Notes: generated by a model from the letters alone, not told the origin. Counted from the stretch's first letter, positions 35,619-44,860 are shown. The stretch: 54,540 bases of DNA from Planctomycetaceae bacterium (GCA_016125265.1 WGMC01000011.1:1-54540), one strand, 5' to 3'. Program-made: numbers and translations.

Positions 35619-38452
35619 CCGCCACCGCCTTCGGCCTGCGCCGCGCGACCTTCGTCGCCCTTGCTGGGCGCGGCGCCCCAGCGCACCGCACGCCGCCCGA
35701 GGTGCGTGCGCGCCAGCACCCAGCGCGAGCGCGCCGCATCCATGTCCGCCGCCGCCGCGCGCATTTCCCCGCGGCGCCAGCGCAGTTCCTCGAGGAATCG
35801 CTCCAGCAACTCAGCGGCGGCGCGCTGTTCGGAACCGGCATCCGCCGCGCCCGCGGCGCCCGCGGACGTATTGCCCCCCGTGCCCTGCTCCAGGCGCTGC
35901 AACCAGGCACGCGCCGCCTGCTGCAAACTCTCGGCCCGCTCGGTCTCACGGCTCAAACGCTGTTGCAGACGCGCGCTGCGCTCCTCTGCCGCGCGGAACT
36001 CCTCTTCCAGTTCGAGCCGCGCCGTCTCCAACTCGCGCTCGCGCACCTTCGCCTCCTCGGCTTGGGCGAGGCGCTGCGCGCGCTCGGCCTCCAACTCGCC
36101 CATCTGCGCGGCGAGCTGTTCCCGAAGCGCATCGACCTCCGTCTGCGACGCGCGCTGTTCATCCAAGAGGTTGTCCCGTTCGGCGGTCACGTTGGCAACG
36201 GACTGCGCGAGCCAGTCCCGCTCCTTCCCCAGTCCGGTGAGTGACTCCTCCAACCAAGCGATCTTGGGCTCCAACTCGGACTTGAGCCCCTCGAGCCATG
36301 CGACCTTGGGTTCGAGCTCCGCCTTGACCTCTTCGAGCCACGCGACCTTGGGCTCCAACTCGGCCCGCAGACCCTCGAGCCAGACGACCTTGCTGTCGAG
36401 CTCGGTCCGCACGCCCTCGAGCCACGCCAACTTCTTGGCCTGCTCCTTGCGGATGCCCTCGAGCCACGCGGCCCGCTGTTCGACTTCGGCGCGGCTCTCC
36501 TCGAGCCAGGCCTGTTTGGCGAGGGCCCCGTCGCGCTCGCCGCGCAGCCACTCGTTTTCCTTCGCGCCGGCGGCGATGCGATCCTCGAGCCACTTGCGCT
36601 CGCGGAGTTTCTCCTCGGCCAGGGACTTCAGCTCGGCGGCCAGACTGTCCCGTTCGCCGCGCAGCGCCGTGAGTTCGGCCTCGCGCCACGATAGCTCCTG
36701 GGCGCGCGCCGCGAGTCCCGTCTCGGAACCCTTCGAGCGCTCCTTCCACCAGGCAACCTCGCGCTCCAACTCCGCGACGCGCTCCTCGCGCCACCGCACT
36801 TCGCGTTGGCTCGCGCCGAGCGCCTCCGTAAACCCGGCCGCTTGGGTCTGCAACCAAGTGCGCTCCGTGCGCATGTCCGCCAGGGTTTCGCGCGTCGCGG
36901 AGGGCCCGGCGAACGCGCGCAACGTGCGTTCGGCGCCGCCCATTTCGGGAGCACCCAGAACCGGCCCGAGACGCTCCAGTCCGCGCACGACGCGCGCGAA
37001 CAGGTCGTCGAAGGGCAACGCGTCGAGTTCACCGTGCCGCGCCGCGACGTCGGCGAGGTGCGCGAGCGGGGAGGGCGGCGCGCGCAACCGTCGCTTGGCC
37101 GCGGCCCTGGCCTTTTCGTAGAGGGCCCCTAGTTCCGCCACCTGGACGTCGACGTCCTTCACCTTGGGCACGCCCCGGCGCAGTTTCTCGAACAGGCCCG
37201 CGTCGTCGACGAGCCGCCCCAGCGCCGCCGCCAGCGCACGCGGATCCCCCGGCGGCACGAGCAATCCGTCGACGCCGTCGCGCACACTCTCGGGGAGCGC
37301 ACCCAAGTCGCTCGTCACGACCGGCAAGCCCGACGCAAACGCCTCGCGGATCGCGAGCGGTTGGTTCTCGACCCAGATCGACGGCGCGACGAGCACGTCG
37401 ATGCGCGCGAGGACACCCGGAAGGTCCCGGGCCTCGAACGCGCCGTGCCAGTGGGCGCCGAGGCGTTTCGCGCGGTCGCGCATCTGCCCCACGTACACCT
37501 TGTCGGTCGAATCGCCGTGCACGTGGAGTTCCGCGCGGCCATCCAACGCTTCGAAGGCGTCGAGCAAGACGTGCACACCCTTGTGCTTCGTCAGGCTGCC
37601 GACGTAGCCGAAGCGCAGCGGCTCGTGCGGCGCCCGTTTTCGGTCCGCGGCGACCAGCGCCGCCGTGTCGATGCCGTAGGGCAACACTTCGATGCGGGAC
37701 TTGGGCAGTCCGCCGGCGATGAGTTGGTCCGCGAGGAACCGGGTGGGCGCAAGCACCAGATCGACCTTTTGGAACACCTGGGCCCGGCGGCGGTCGAGCG
37801 ACACACGGCGCGCGCGCGCGGAAGTCCATTCCTCGGGCGCGAGGCCTGAGCCGGGCACGTCGCCCTCGAGCACCGCCTGAAGCGACGTGCGCACCGAGTC
37901 CGGCAGGCTGTCGGGGAACGCGCCGAGGTGGTAGTCGCCGAGCGACGTCACGGTATTGAGCCGCCCTAGCGCAAGGTCACAGCGTGTGCATGCGTCCGCG
38001 TCGCCCAACGTGCTGCAACGGGTCAGGTCCGGGCGCAGCAGCGTGAACCGGTGGCAGATCGGGTAGTAGTCGTGGGCCGTGTAGACCACTGCCAGTCCGC
38101 GTTCCGCCGCGCGTTCGATGAAACCCAGCCCGAGCTTCAACACGTGCTGCAGGTGCACGACCTCGGGGCGCTCGAGATCGAGCCAAGCCCCGAAGCGCTC
38201 GGCGAGCTGCGGCGGATCCAACGCCTCGGCGGGATCCCGCGGCGGCCGCCGGCTGTTGAGCCAGGTGACCTGGTACCCATCGCGCTCCTCGCGCCGCAGC
38301 GACAGGTCCGGCAGTTCGGGCACCGAGCGCGGCGCAAAAACGTTCACCCGGTGCCCCGCCCGCGCGAGGGCCCTCGCCAGGGCCGCCGTGTAGTTCTCCA
38401 CCCCGGAACGCTCGTAGGGCGGGAACCCATGGGCCACGAGGCAGATGCGCAT
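35615..38452 (-). CDS. GT4 glycosyltransferase fused to long coiled coil
   Basis: The N-terminal about 400 of 945 residues are a GT4 (GT-B) enzyme: MRICLVAHGFPPYERSGVENY, VVHLQHVLKLGLGFIERA, YTAHDYYPICHRF, FGYVGSLTKHKGVHVLLDA and REAFASGLPVVTSDLGALPE followed by GVDGLLVPPGDP. After a linker, about residues 480-900 form a coiled coil. Near its middle at least seven consecutive 14-residue units follow the pattern AWLEGLRAELEPKV. The C-terminal part ends in a Glu/Ala-rich coil. Such fusions are known in polysaccharide enzymes (WbdD) where the coil acts as a length ruler; that role here is inference. A -10-like TATCCT lies 8 bases before the ATG. Confidence 0.85.
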   Translation of the reverse strand: MRICLVAHGFPPYERSGVENYTAALARALARAGHRVNVFAPRSVPELPDLSLRREERDGYQVTWLNSRRPPRDPAEALDPPQLAERFGAWLDLERPEVVHLQHVLKLGLGFIERAAERGLAVVYTAHDYYPICHRFTLLRPDLTRCSTLGDADACTRCDLALGRLNTVTSLGDYHLGAFPDSLPDSVRTSLQAVLEGDVPGSGLAPEEWTSARARRVSLDRRRAQVFQKVDLVLAPTRFLADQLIAGGLPKSRIEVLPYGIDTAALVAADRKRAPHEPLRFGYVGSLTKHKGVHVLLDAFEALDGRAELHVHGDSTDKVYVGQMRDRAKRLGAHWHGAFEARDLPGVLARIDVLVAPSIWVENQPLAIREAFASGLPVVTSDLGALPESVRDGVDGLLVPPGDPRALAAALGRLVDDAGLFEKLRRGVPKVKDVDVQVAELGALYEKARAAAKRRLRAPPSPLAHLADVAARHGELDALPFDDLFARVVRGLERLGPVLGAPEMGGAERTLRAFAGPSATRETLADMRTERTWLQTQAAGFTEALGASQREVRWREERVAELEREVAWWKERSKGSETGLAARAQELSWREAELTALRGERDSLAAELKSLAEEKLRERKWLEDRIAAGAKENEWLRGERDGALAKQAWLEESRAEVEQRAAWLEGIRKEQAKKLAWLEGVRTELDSKVVWLEGLRAELEPKVAWLEEVKAELEPKVAWLEGLKSELEPKIAWLEESLTGLGKERDWLAQSVANVTAERDNLLDEQRASQTEVDALREQLAAQMGELEAERAQRLAQAEEAKVRERELETARLELEEEFRAAEERSARLQQRLSRETERAESLQQAARAWLQRLEQGTGGNTSAGAAGAADAGSEQRAAAELLERFLEELRWRRGEMRAAAADMDAARSRWVLARTHLGRRAVRWGAAPSKGDEGRAAQAEGGGG

Positions 38453-38460
38453 CCCCGGCT

Positions 38461-38466
38461 AGGATA
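38461..38466 (-). promoter_or_regulatory. Possible -10 element (TATCCT)
   Basis: On the minus strand TATCCT ends 8 bases before the ATG of the GT4-coiled-coil gene, implying an almost leaderless mRNA. No Shine-Dalgarno is present. Confidence 0.4.
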
Positions 38467-38513
38467 CCGGCGGGGTCGCGCCGAGTCGCACGGGCTCGTG
38501 CCGCCCCCTCCCG

Positions 38514-39230
38514 ATGTCCCAACCGACGGCCGAAAAGGGCCCCTTCGTCCTGATCCTCCTGCCCCGGGGCGCACCCCCCGCGTGGCGCGAGCTGGCGGAC
38601 GAGATTGCCGGTTGGCTGGAAGGCGGTCCGGGGCTCCCCGACGACGGTTTCGCCTTGGTCCGAGAGCTGCGGGTGCGCCGCGGCTCGTCGCGACGCGAAC
38701 TCGAGCGGGCCGTGCGGGCACTGGACGGCGAGGCCCGCACGGCTGACGCGCACCTGGTGCTGGGCGAGGACTGGCTGCCGATCGCCGTGGCGGCCCTGTT
38801 GGGCGCGGCGGACACCCCGCGGTTCCATATGTTCCTGCCCGAGCCGCCGCAGCAGGAGGGCGAGACGGCCTGGCCGCGGGCCAATCCGGGTCCGGAACGC
38901 GACGGAGAGCTCGAATCCCTGCTCGCCGCCCGTGCGCTGGGTCCGGCGGAACGCGTCGATCCAAACCTGGATCCCAAGGACGTGGCCCAGCTCCTCGTGG
39001 ACCGAACCCGCCGCCAAGTCGCGGGGGCCGCTGCGAACGCAACACCGCTGGACGACGATTGGCTCGCGATCGCCGAGGAGGTGTTCGAGGCGCAGCGGCG
39101 CCTCCTCGACTGGGGCCACGACTTGGTCCAGCACCGGCGGGACATGGATGCCAAGGGCTGGCTCGCACCGCGGCTCGGCCGGGCGCGCCGCCGTGTGCGT
39201 CGCTTCCTGCGCAAACGCGGCTGGGTCTGA
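38514..39230 (+). CDS. Hypothetical protein of glycosyltransferase cluster
   Basis: A 238-residue protein not recognised. It starts MSQPTAEKGPFVLILLPRG. The first half alternates short strands and helices (VLILLPRG, WRELADEIAGWL, AHLVLGEDWLPIAVAALLG), loosely like a Rossmann-type domain. The second half is helical (DDDWLAIAEEVFEAQRRLLDWG) with a very basic C-terminus, RARRRVRRFLRKRG. There is no signal peptide or membrane segment. It diverges from the GT4-coiled-coil gene and stops 19 bases before the next GT4 gene, so a role in the same polysaccharide pathway is likely but unproven. Confidence 0.7.
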   Translation: MSQPTAEKGPFVLILLPRGAPPAWRELADEIAGWLEGGPGLPDDGFALVRELRVRRGSSRRELERAVRALDGEARTADAHLVLGEDWLPIAVAALLGAADTPRFHMFLPEPPQQEGETAWPRANPGPERDGELESLLAARALGPAERVDPNLDPKDVAQLLVDRTRRQVAGAAANATPLDDDWLAIAEEVFEAQRRLLDWGHDLVQHRRDMDAKGWLAPRLGRARRRVRRFLRKRGWV

Positions 39231-39233
39231 CCG

Positions 39234-39239
39234 TACACT
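39234..39239 (+). promoter_or_regulatory. Possible -10 element (TACACT)
   Basis: TACACT ends 10 bases before the ATG of the GT4 gene at 39250 and just after the stop of the preceding gene. No Shine-Dalgarno is present. Confidence 0.35.
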
Positions 39240-39249
39240 CGTATCCCCC

Positions 39250-40587
39250 ATGACCGCCCCCCTGCGCATCCTGCACGTCAACTCCCTCGCCGGCGCCGGC
39301 GGAGGCACCGAGGTCTACTGCAAGGCGGTGATGGCGGAGCTCGAACGCCTGGGCCACACCGTCGCGTTTTTCGGCGGCGACAGCCAACAGGAAGAGCGCA
39401 GCGAGCGTCGGCGCGTGGTGTTGCGCCCCGACTTCCACGGCGCCCACCTGGTGCACGATCCGGAGCTCGAATCCGCGTTCGCGGAGTTCGCCCAGTCCTT
39501 CCGCCCCGACTTGGTGCACCTGCACAACACGCACCAACTTTCGGTCGGGCTCTACCCTTTGGTCGCACAGCTCGGCGCAGCCGTGGTGCAGACCGCCCAC
39601 GACTTTGGATACCTCTGCCCCAACTCCTGGTGCACGTGGGCCGATGGCACCGTGTGCGCGGGCGGCCCAGGCAAGAAGTGCTTCGAACACGGCTGCGAGA
39701 AGAACTACCCCTACGACGGCCGCATCGTGCTGGCGTGGAAGCTGCGCTACGAGACGATGAAGCGCTGTGTGCAGGCCTTCCCCTGCCCGAGCCAGTTCCT
39801 GGCCGACAAACTGACGAGCCACGGCTTCCCGGGTGCCTTCGGGCTGCCGCTTTGGACGGAAGGTGGGGAGGACGCGCCCCGCTCGCCCGACGCTTTGGCC
39901 CCCCACGACCCCTTGGCGGTGCTCTTCCTCGGCCGTTTGGTGCCCGAGAAGGGTGTCGAGTACCTGGTGCGCGCGTGGCCGCACGTGTTGCGCCGATTCC
40001 CCGGGGCTACTTTGCGCATCGTTGGCGGCGGCCCGGACGCCGAGCGCCTGGCGGCCCTCGCGGGCGAGCTGGGCCTCGATGCGGCGGGCATCTTCCTCGG
40101 CCGTGTGCCCCACAGCGAAGTCGGCGCGCACCTCTCGCGCGCCGCGCTGCAGGTCCTGCCGTCGATCTGGTGCGAGAACTCGCCCGTCACGACCTACGAG
40201 AGTTACGCCCTGGGCCTGCCGATGGTCGCGAGCGACATCGCGGGATTGCCGGCGATGGTGCGGTCCGGCGAAACGGGGCTGTTGGCGCGGCCGCGCGATC
40301 CGGCCGACATCGCCGACAAGATCTGCCAGATCCTCAGCAGCCCCGACCTGCGGCGGCAGCTCTCCCAAGGTTGCCTCGACGCAGCCCGCCGTTTCACGAA
40401 GGAGCGCCACATGGAGCGCCTGCTCGCGCTCTACACAGAGTGCCTGGAGACGGCCCCGCCCCGCGGCGACGCGGACACCGACCTCCTGGCCGCATCGCAC
40501 AGCTTCCTCACGCGCTTCGGCGAAGTGGAGTCGTGGGCCCTCGGGATGCACAAACACATCCAGTGGCTCGAGGGGAAGAAGAGCTGA
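39250..40587 (+). CDS. Family 4 glycosyltransferase
   Basis: A 445-residue GT-B enzyme of family GT4. Seen: LRILHVNSLAGAGGGTEVY with the glycine-rich first loop, DLVHLHNTHQLSVGLYPL, TAHDFGYLCPNSWC, VLFLGRLVPEKGVEYLVRAW, LRIVGGGPDAERL, and the donor-site segment TTYESYALGLPMVASDIAGLPAMV followed by GETGLLARPRDPADIA. A Cys-rich stretch (CTWADGTVCAGGPGKKCFEHGC) between the two domains resembles zinc or disulphide motifs of some O-antigen mannosyltransferases. A helical tail of about 50 residues follows. It probably works with the neighbouring GT2 and GT4 enzymes on one surface glycan; donor and acceptor sugars cannot be read from sequence. Confidence 0.9.
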   Translation: MTAPLRILHVNSLAGAGGGTEVYCKAVMAELERLGHTVAFFGGDSQQEERSERRRVVLRPDFHGAHLVHDPELESAFAEFAQSFRPDLVHLHNTHQLSVGLYPLVAQLGAAVVQTAHDFGYLCPNSWCTWADGTVCAGGPGKKCFEHGCEKNYPYDGRIVLAWKLRYETMKRCVQAFPCPSQFLADKLTSHGFPGAFGLPLWTEGGEDAPRSPDALAPHDPLAVLFLGRLVPEKGVEYLVRAWPHVLRRFPGATLRIVGGGPDAERLAALAGELGLDAAGIFLGRVPHSEVGAHLSRAALQVLPSIWCENSPVTTYESYALGLPMVASDIAGLPAMVRSGETGLLARPRDPADIADKICQILSSPDLRRQLSQGCLDAARRFTKERHMERLLALYTECLETAPPRGDADTDLLAASHSFLTRFGEVESWALGMHKHIQWLEGKKS

Positions 40588-40634
40588 CCACCCTCGGGTG
40601 AGCGGCGCGGCTGGAGCCCGCGCCCAACGCGTCC

Positions 40635-40640
40635 TAAAAT
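40635..40640 (+). promoter_or_regulatory. Possible pirin -10 element (TAAAAT)
   Basis: TAAAAT ends 6 bases before the GTG start at 40647, so initiation would fall on or next to the start codon, making the message leaderless. It is one of the most AT-rich hexamers in this GC-rich stretch. Confidence 0.45.
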
Positions 40641-40646
40641 CGCGGC

Positions 40647-41534
40647 GTGAAAGACTCCAGCAACAGAGCGCACAAGAGCGTGCGCAGGGTTAGGACCGAC
40701 CTGCCCTCCCACTGGGTCGGCGACGGCTTCCCGGTGCTCTCCGTGTTCTCGCCGCGCACCGGCTCGAAGGCGCTGTCTCCCTTCGTGCTCTTCGACTACG
40801 CGGCGCCCCACCGCTTCGAACCCTCGAAGACTCCCCGCGGCGTCGGCGCCCACCCCCACCGCGGTTTCGAGACCGTCACCGTGGTGTACGCGGGCGAACT
40901 CGAGCACCGCGATTCCGCGGGCAACGGCGGCCGCATCGGCCCCGGCGACGTGCAATGGATGACCGCCGCGCGCGGTCTGTTCCACGAGGAGATGCACTCC
41001 GAGCGCTTCACGCGCGAGGGCGGCACAATGGAGATGGCGCAGCTCTGGGTCAACCTGCCCGCGCGCGCCAAGTCCGATCCGCCCGCGTACCAAGACATCC
41101 TCGCGGCGCGCATTCCGCGCGTGGAGCTCGAGGGCGGCCACCTGCGCCTGATCGCCGGCACCTACCGCAGTGCCGCCGGTGCCGAAACGACGGGCCCCGC
41201 CCGCACGGCGACCCCGGTGATCCTGTGGGACGGCCACCTCGAAGCCGGCGCCCGCGCCCAACTCCCCATCCCCGACGGCTACAGCGCCGCACTCTTCGTG
41301 CGCCGTGGCAAGGCGAGCGTGGCCGGCGGCGCCAAGACCATCGGCGCCGGCGAACTCGTCGAGTTCACGCCCGAGGGCACCGCCGCCCAAGTCGAGGCCC
41401 TCGAAGCCATCGACTTCCTAGTGCTCGGCGGCGAACCAATCGACGAACCGATCGTCGCCTACGGCCCCTTCGTGATGAACACCGAAGCCGAGATCGATCA
41501 AGCGATCGTGGACGCCCAGTCGGGCCGCATGTAA
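40647..41534 (+). CDS. Pirin family protein
   Basis: A 295-residue bicupin. The metal-binding N-terminal cupin shows VGAHPHRGFETVTVVYAGE, WMTAARGLFHEEMH and LWVNLPARAK, with the His/His/His/Glu set of pirins intact. The C-terminal cupin ends with GGEPIDEPIVAYGPFVMNT, also typical. Bacterial pirins include quercetinases and regulators of pyruvate metabolism or stress; which applies is not clear. The start is GTG. No Shine-Dalgarno is present. Confidence 0.92.
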   Translation: MKDSSNRAHKSVRRVRTDLPSHWVGDGFPVLSVFSPRTGSKALSPFVLFDYAAPHRFEPSKTPRGVGAHPHRGFETVTVVYAGELEHRDSAGNGGRIGPGDVQWMTAARGLFHEEMHSERFTREGGTMEMAQLWVNLPARAKSDPPAYQDILAARIPRVELEGGHLRLIAGTYRSAAGAETTGPARTATPVILWDGHLEAGARAQLPIPDGYSAALFVRRGKASVAGGAKTIGAGELVEFTPEGTAAQVEALEAIDFLVLGGEPIDEPIVAYGPFVMNTEAEIDQAIVDAQSGRM

Positions 41535-41568
41535 CCACGCCCAACCCCCGAGACGCGCCAAGGGCACG

Positions 41569-41585
41569 GGGCGGGTGCACCGCCC
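41569..41585. terminator. Short hairpin between convergent genes
   Basis: GGGCGG (41569-41574) and CCGCCC (41580-41585) with loop GTGCA. It lies 35 bases after the pirin stop and 31 bases before the end of the convergent gene at 41616. No T-run. Confidence 0.45.
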
Positions 41586-41615
41586 ACGGGCCTCCTTCGT
41601 GGCCGTCGGCGCGGA

Positions 41616-42851
41616 TCAGTCGTCCTGCGGCGGGCCGTTGTCCTCCAACAACGGCACTTCGAAGCAATACTCGTTCACTTGCGCCGCGGGCAACAACTGA
41701 CCGCCGAGCCCACCGCGATGGATGAGAGTGAATCCAGCATCGTTCGAGGAGGAGTCAATCACCCAGTCGCCGTCCAAGTAGGCGTCAGGAGTCGATAGCT
41801 GGCGAACTCCAAACTGCTCGACGCGTCCAGAACCACCAAAAATCTGACACACGACCGTGCAATCGCGCGTCGTACCAAAAAGAAGTGACTCTTCCTCGTA
41901 GAGCGCGGAAAGGAGCAGGGACGATCCGGTCTTCTCGCAATGCAGCCTTTGGACGCGCTTCCCGCGTGCATTCGGGAGGAACGCGAGCGTAGAAATTGGC
42001 GTGGTGTCTCCCCTTGCCACGAGGTCCTCGCAGTCATAGCGCCTCACGTCGAGTACGCCCCGAGAATCCGCGCCCACCAAGATCAGCTCACCGTCGACGG
42101 CCACGACGGATCGACGGTGCCTCGCCGACAGCTTCATGCGCATCACCTCATTGCCTGCCAGCGCATCCGCGTCGAACTTGCACACCACTAGCGAACGGGG
42201 TTGCGCGATGGCGAAGTACAAGACGGAATCCACTTCGAAGCTTGCGACGTCGAGAAGCCCCGATTCCCTTGGAACGGTGGCAATCGTCTTCTCGCGACCC
42301 CTGACCCTGTCGGCCGTGCAGGTGGGCGGGCTCGGTTCTACGACCGCGCGAGAGCTGACGTTCCAGTCCTGCGTCGCAACCGAGGTTGTTTCCACAAGCT
42401 TTCCATGCATGTCCAGGTGCGAGTTGTGAAGCAGAGTGGCCGTAGACTGGAAGGCGGGACCCAACCAAGTCACGGAAAGGGGTATCTCGCCGGGAACGCA
42501 TGTATGCCACAGATCGTCGCCCTGCCACTGCCCCACCGCCCTACAGCCGTTGCCACACTGCAGGGCGAATACCGACTGAGGAACCAGCCCGCCCCTCTCC
42601 AGCGAGGCGCCGATCAGGTCCAGAGGAATCCGCCACCTGGCAACATCGCGCCAGTAAGGATCCACGTTCACGAAGCGGGGCCGCTCTCGGTTCGCGACGT
42701 AGGGCTCCTCACCCCAGCGCGTAGCCTCAACCCATACAACGTTCAGCTCTGCCGGATAGCGGAAAGTGCGCCACGCAACAACTGTGGCCAACAGCGCCAG
42801 AGCAGCTAGCCAGAACCGACGGGCAGTGGGACGACGCCCTAGAACCAACAT
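41616..42851 (-). CDS. Orphan membrane-anchored protein of lower GC
   Basis: A 411-residue protein not recognised. It begins MLVLGRRPTARRFWLAALAL, with one N-terminal membrane segment or uncleaved signal (about residues 13-28), predicting an extracytoplasmic body. The rest is beta-rich, with strands such as SVVAVDGELILVGADSRGVL and QRLHCEKTGSSLLLSALYEEES suggesting a propeller-like fold. Base composition is visibly lower in GC and codon use less biased than its neighbours (many A/T third positions), suggesting recent transfer or relaxed selection. Cysteines are frequent (CGNGC, CTADR, CEKT). It lies downstream of the SDR gene on the same strand, 157 bases away. Confidence 0.72.
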   Translation of the reverse strand: MLVLGRRPTARRFWLAALALLATVVAWRTFRYPAELNVVWVEATRWGEEPYVANRERPRFVNVDPYWRDVARWRIPLDLIGASLERGGLVPQSVFALQCGNGCRAVGQWQGDDLWHTCVPGEIPLSVTWLGPAFQSTATLLHNSHLDMHGKLVETTSVATQDWNVSSRAVVEPSPPTCTADRVRGREKTIATVPRESGLLDVASFEVDSVLYFAIAQPRSLVVCKFDADALAGNEVMRMKLSARHRRSVVAVDGELILVGADSRGVLDVRRYDCEDLVARGDTTPISTLAFLPNARGKRVQRLHCEKTGSSLLLSALYEEESLLFGTTRDCTVVCQIFGGSGRVEQFGVRQLSTPDAYLDGDWVIDSSSNDAGFTLIHRGGLGGQLLPAAQVNEYCFEVPLLEDNGPPQDD

Positions 42852-43008
42852 CGCGACTCCGCGCTGCCGGACTCGCTGCCAGTCCAGCGGGACTTTCGGC
42901 TCGCGCCCCCGGGACGCGTCGCCGCGGAACCCTGCGCGGGATGCCCGATGTTCTCAGTGCGCGGCGGGTCTGGGAGCGCCGCGAACGGAAATGCCGGGGG
43001 GGGGCGCT

Positions 43009-43797
43009 TCACAGCATGAAGGCGCCGCCGTTTTGGTCGATGGCTTGGCCGGTGACGCCGCGGGAGTCGGGGGACAGTAGCCAGGCTACGGTGCCGGCGA
43101 TCTCGGAGGGTTTCGACATGCGGCCCGCGGGCACTTCTTGCATCGCGATGCGGTGGGCTTCTTCGGGGGTCACGCGCAGGGCGCGGGCCATGCCTTCGAG
43201 GCCCTCGCGCGCCATTTCGGTGTCGACCCAACCGGGGCAGAGGGCGTTCACTTCGATGGTTTGGGGCGCGAGTTCGCGGGCCAGGGCGCGGGTCAGGCCC
43301 AGGATGCCGGCTTTGGAGGCGCAGTAGCCCGTGTAACCGCCCACGCCGATGCGCGCGAGGATCGAGGCCACGAACAGGAGGTGGCGCGGTTCGGGGCCCG
43401 GCGCCAGGTGGCGCAGCGCGGCGCGCGCACAGAAGTAGCTGCCCGAGAGGTTCGTCGCGACGAGGTCCAAGAAGCGGTCGTCGTCGCCGTCCTGGTTGGG
43501 GCCACCGATGCCGGCGTTGGCGACGAGGTCGTGGAACGGGCCCTGGGCTTTCGCCGCGGCGGCGAAGGCCGCGTTCACGGAGTCACCGTCGCGGATGTCG
43601 CACGCAAACGCGCGCACGGGGCCCTGGCCGCCCAACGTCAACTCAGCGGCCAGCGCTTCGAGGCGCGGCAGACTGCGCGCGAAGATCGACAGCGCGGCGC
43701 CCTCGTCGGCCAAACGCTGCGCGATGGCGCGCCCGATGCCCGTGGCGGCGCCGGTGAGCGCCACGTGGCGGCCCAAAAAGCGTTTGTGCAGTTTCAA
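43009..43797 (-). CDS. Short-chain dehydrogenase/reductase (FabG-like)
   Basis: A 262-residue SDR with the cofactor loop TGAATGIGRAIAQ, NAG in LVANAGIGG, the catalytic Ser in VASILARIGVGG, the YxxxK pair in YTGYCASKAG, and the C-terminal GVTGQAIDQNGGAF. Substrate cannot be told; FabG-type 3-oxoacyl reduction is one option. The start is TTG 43797, whose TTGA overlaps the trxB stop. GGAG lies 9 bases upstream, inside trxB, which supports this start over any internal ATG. Confidence 0.88.
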   Translation of the reverse strand: MKLHKRFLGRHVALTGAATGIGRAIAQRLADEGAALSIFARSLPRLEALAAELTLGGQGPVRAFACDIRDGDSVNAAFAAAAKAQGPFHDLVANAGIGGPNQDGDDDRFLDLVATNLSGSYFCARAALRHLAPGPEPRHLLFVASILARIGVGGYTGYCASKAGILGLTRALARELAPQTIEVNALCPGWVDTEMAREGLEGMARALRVTPEEAHRIAMQEVPAGRMSKPSEIAGTVAWLLSPDSRGVTGQAIDQNGGAFML

Positions 43798-44759
43798 TGG
43801 GCCGCGCTCCGCGCTTCCAGCCAACGCTCCGCGTCGATCGCCGCCTGGCAGCCCATGCCCGCGGCGGTGACGGCCTGGCGGTACACGTGGTCGGCGACGT
43901 CGCCCGCGGCGAACACACCCTCGTACTTGGTGCGGGTGCCGCGCTCGACGATCAGGTAGCCGTTTTCGTCCGTGTCGAGCTGGCCCTTCAGGAACTTCGT
44001 GTTCGGGGTGTGGCCGATGGCGACGAAGAAACCGCCGCAGGGCAGCACGGTCTCTTCGCCGGAGACCACGTTTTCGAGGCGCACACCCGTGACCTTGCCC
44101 TCCTTCACGTCGAGCACTTCCTTCACGACGGAGTTCCACACGAACTCGATCTTCGGGTTCGCAAACGCGCGCTGCTGCATGATCTTGCTGGCGCGCAGGG
44201 TGTCGCGGCGGTGCACCACGAACACCTTCGTGGCAAAACGCGTCAGGAAGAGCGCCTCTTCCATCGCCGTGTCGCCGCCGCCGGTGATGACGACGTCGCG
44301 GCCCTTGAAAAACGCGCCGTCGCAGGTCGCACAGGCGGACACACCGCGGTTGCGCAGGGCGGTTTCGCTGGGCAGACCCAACCAACGCGCGCTGGCGCCT
44401 GTCGCGATGATCACCGCGTGGGCCTCGTGCCACTCGCCGTCGGTCGTGCGCAGGCGTTTGGGGTGCGAGGAGAGGTCGCACTCCTCCACGTTGTAGGGCT
44501 CGAGTTTCGTGCCGAAGCGTTCGGCCTGCTTCTTGAAGAGCTCCATCATCTCGGGGCCGGTCACGCCCTCGGGGAAACCCGGGTAGTTCTCGACCTCGGT
44601 GGTCAGCATGAGCTGGCCGCCCGGCAGGAGGTCCGGGGCTTCCGAGCTGGGCTCGCCCTCGAACATGAGGGGTTCGAGGCCCGCGCGGGCCGTGTAGATG
44701 GCGGCGGTGTACCCGGCGGGGCCGGAACCGATGATGATCACGTCGTGCACACGCTTCAT
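43794..44759 (-). CDS. trxB: Thioredoxin reductase
   Basis: TrxB uses NADPH and FAD to reduce thioredoxin. The 321-residue protein has the FAD site IIIGSGPAGYTAAIYTARA, the redox pair SACATCDG (Cys143/Cys146), the NADPH site VITGGGDTAMEEA followed by HRRDTLRAS, and the second FAD site GVFAAGDVAD followed by RQAVTAAGMGCQAA. It fits the low-molecular-weight type. A TAGACT -10-like element lies 33 bases upstream (complement 44793-44798). The SDR gene is translationally coupled behind it. Confidence 0.95.
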   Translation of the reverse strand: MKRVHDVIIIGSGPAGYTAAIYTARAGLEPLMFEGEPSSEAPDLLPGGQLMLTTEVENYPGFPEGVTGPEMMELFKKQAERFGTKLEPYNVEECDLSSHPKRLRTTDGEWHEAHAVIIATGASARWLGLPSETALRNRGVSACATCDGAFFKGRDVVITGGGDTAMEEALFLTRFATKVFVVHRRDTLRASKIMQQRAFANPKIEFVWNSVVKEVLDVKEGKVTGVRLENVVSGEETVLPCGGFFVAIGHTPNTKFLKGQLDTDENGYLIVERGTRTKYEGVFAAGDVADHVYRQAVTAAGMGCQAAIDAERWLEARSAAH

Positions 44760-44860
44760 GGAGGGGGAGCCACGGGGGTCCAGGGGGCGCGGAGTCTACC
44801 AGTCGGGTCGGCGCGCGCCGCCCGGTGGGATGGGGCGCTCGCCCGGACCCCCGCGGTCGC

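Noticed and set aside
42852..43008. Extra gene between the SDR gene and the low-GC orphan
   Set aside because: 157 bases with no start plus Shine-Dalgarno and no motif.
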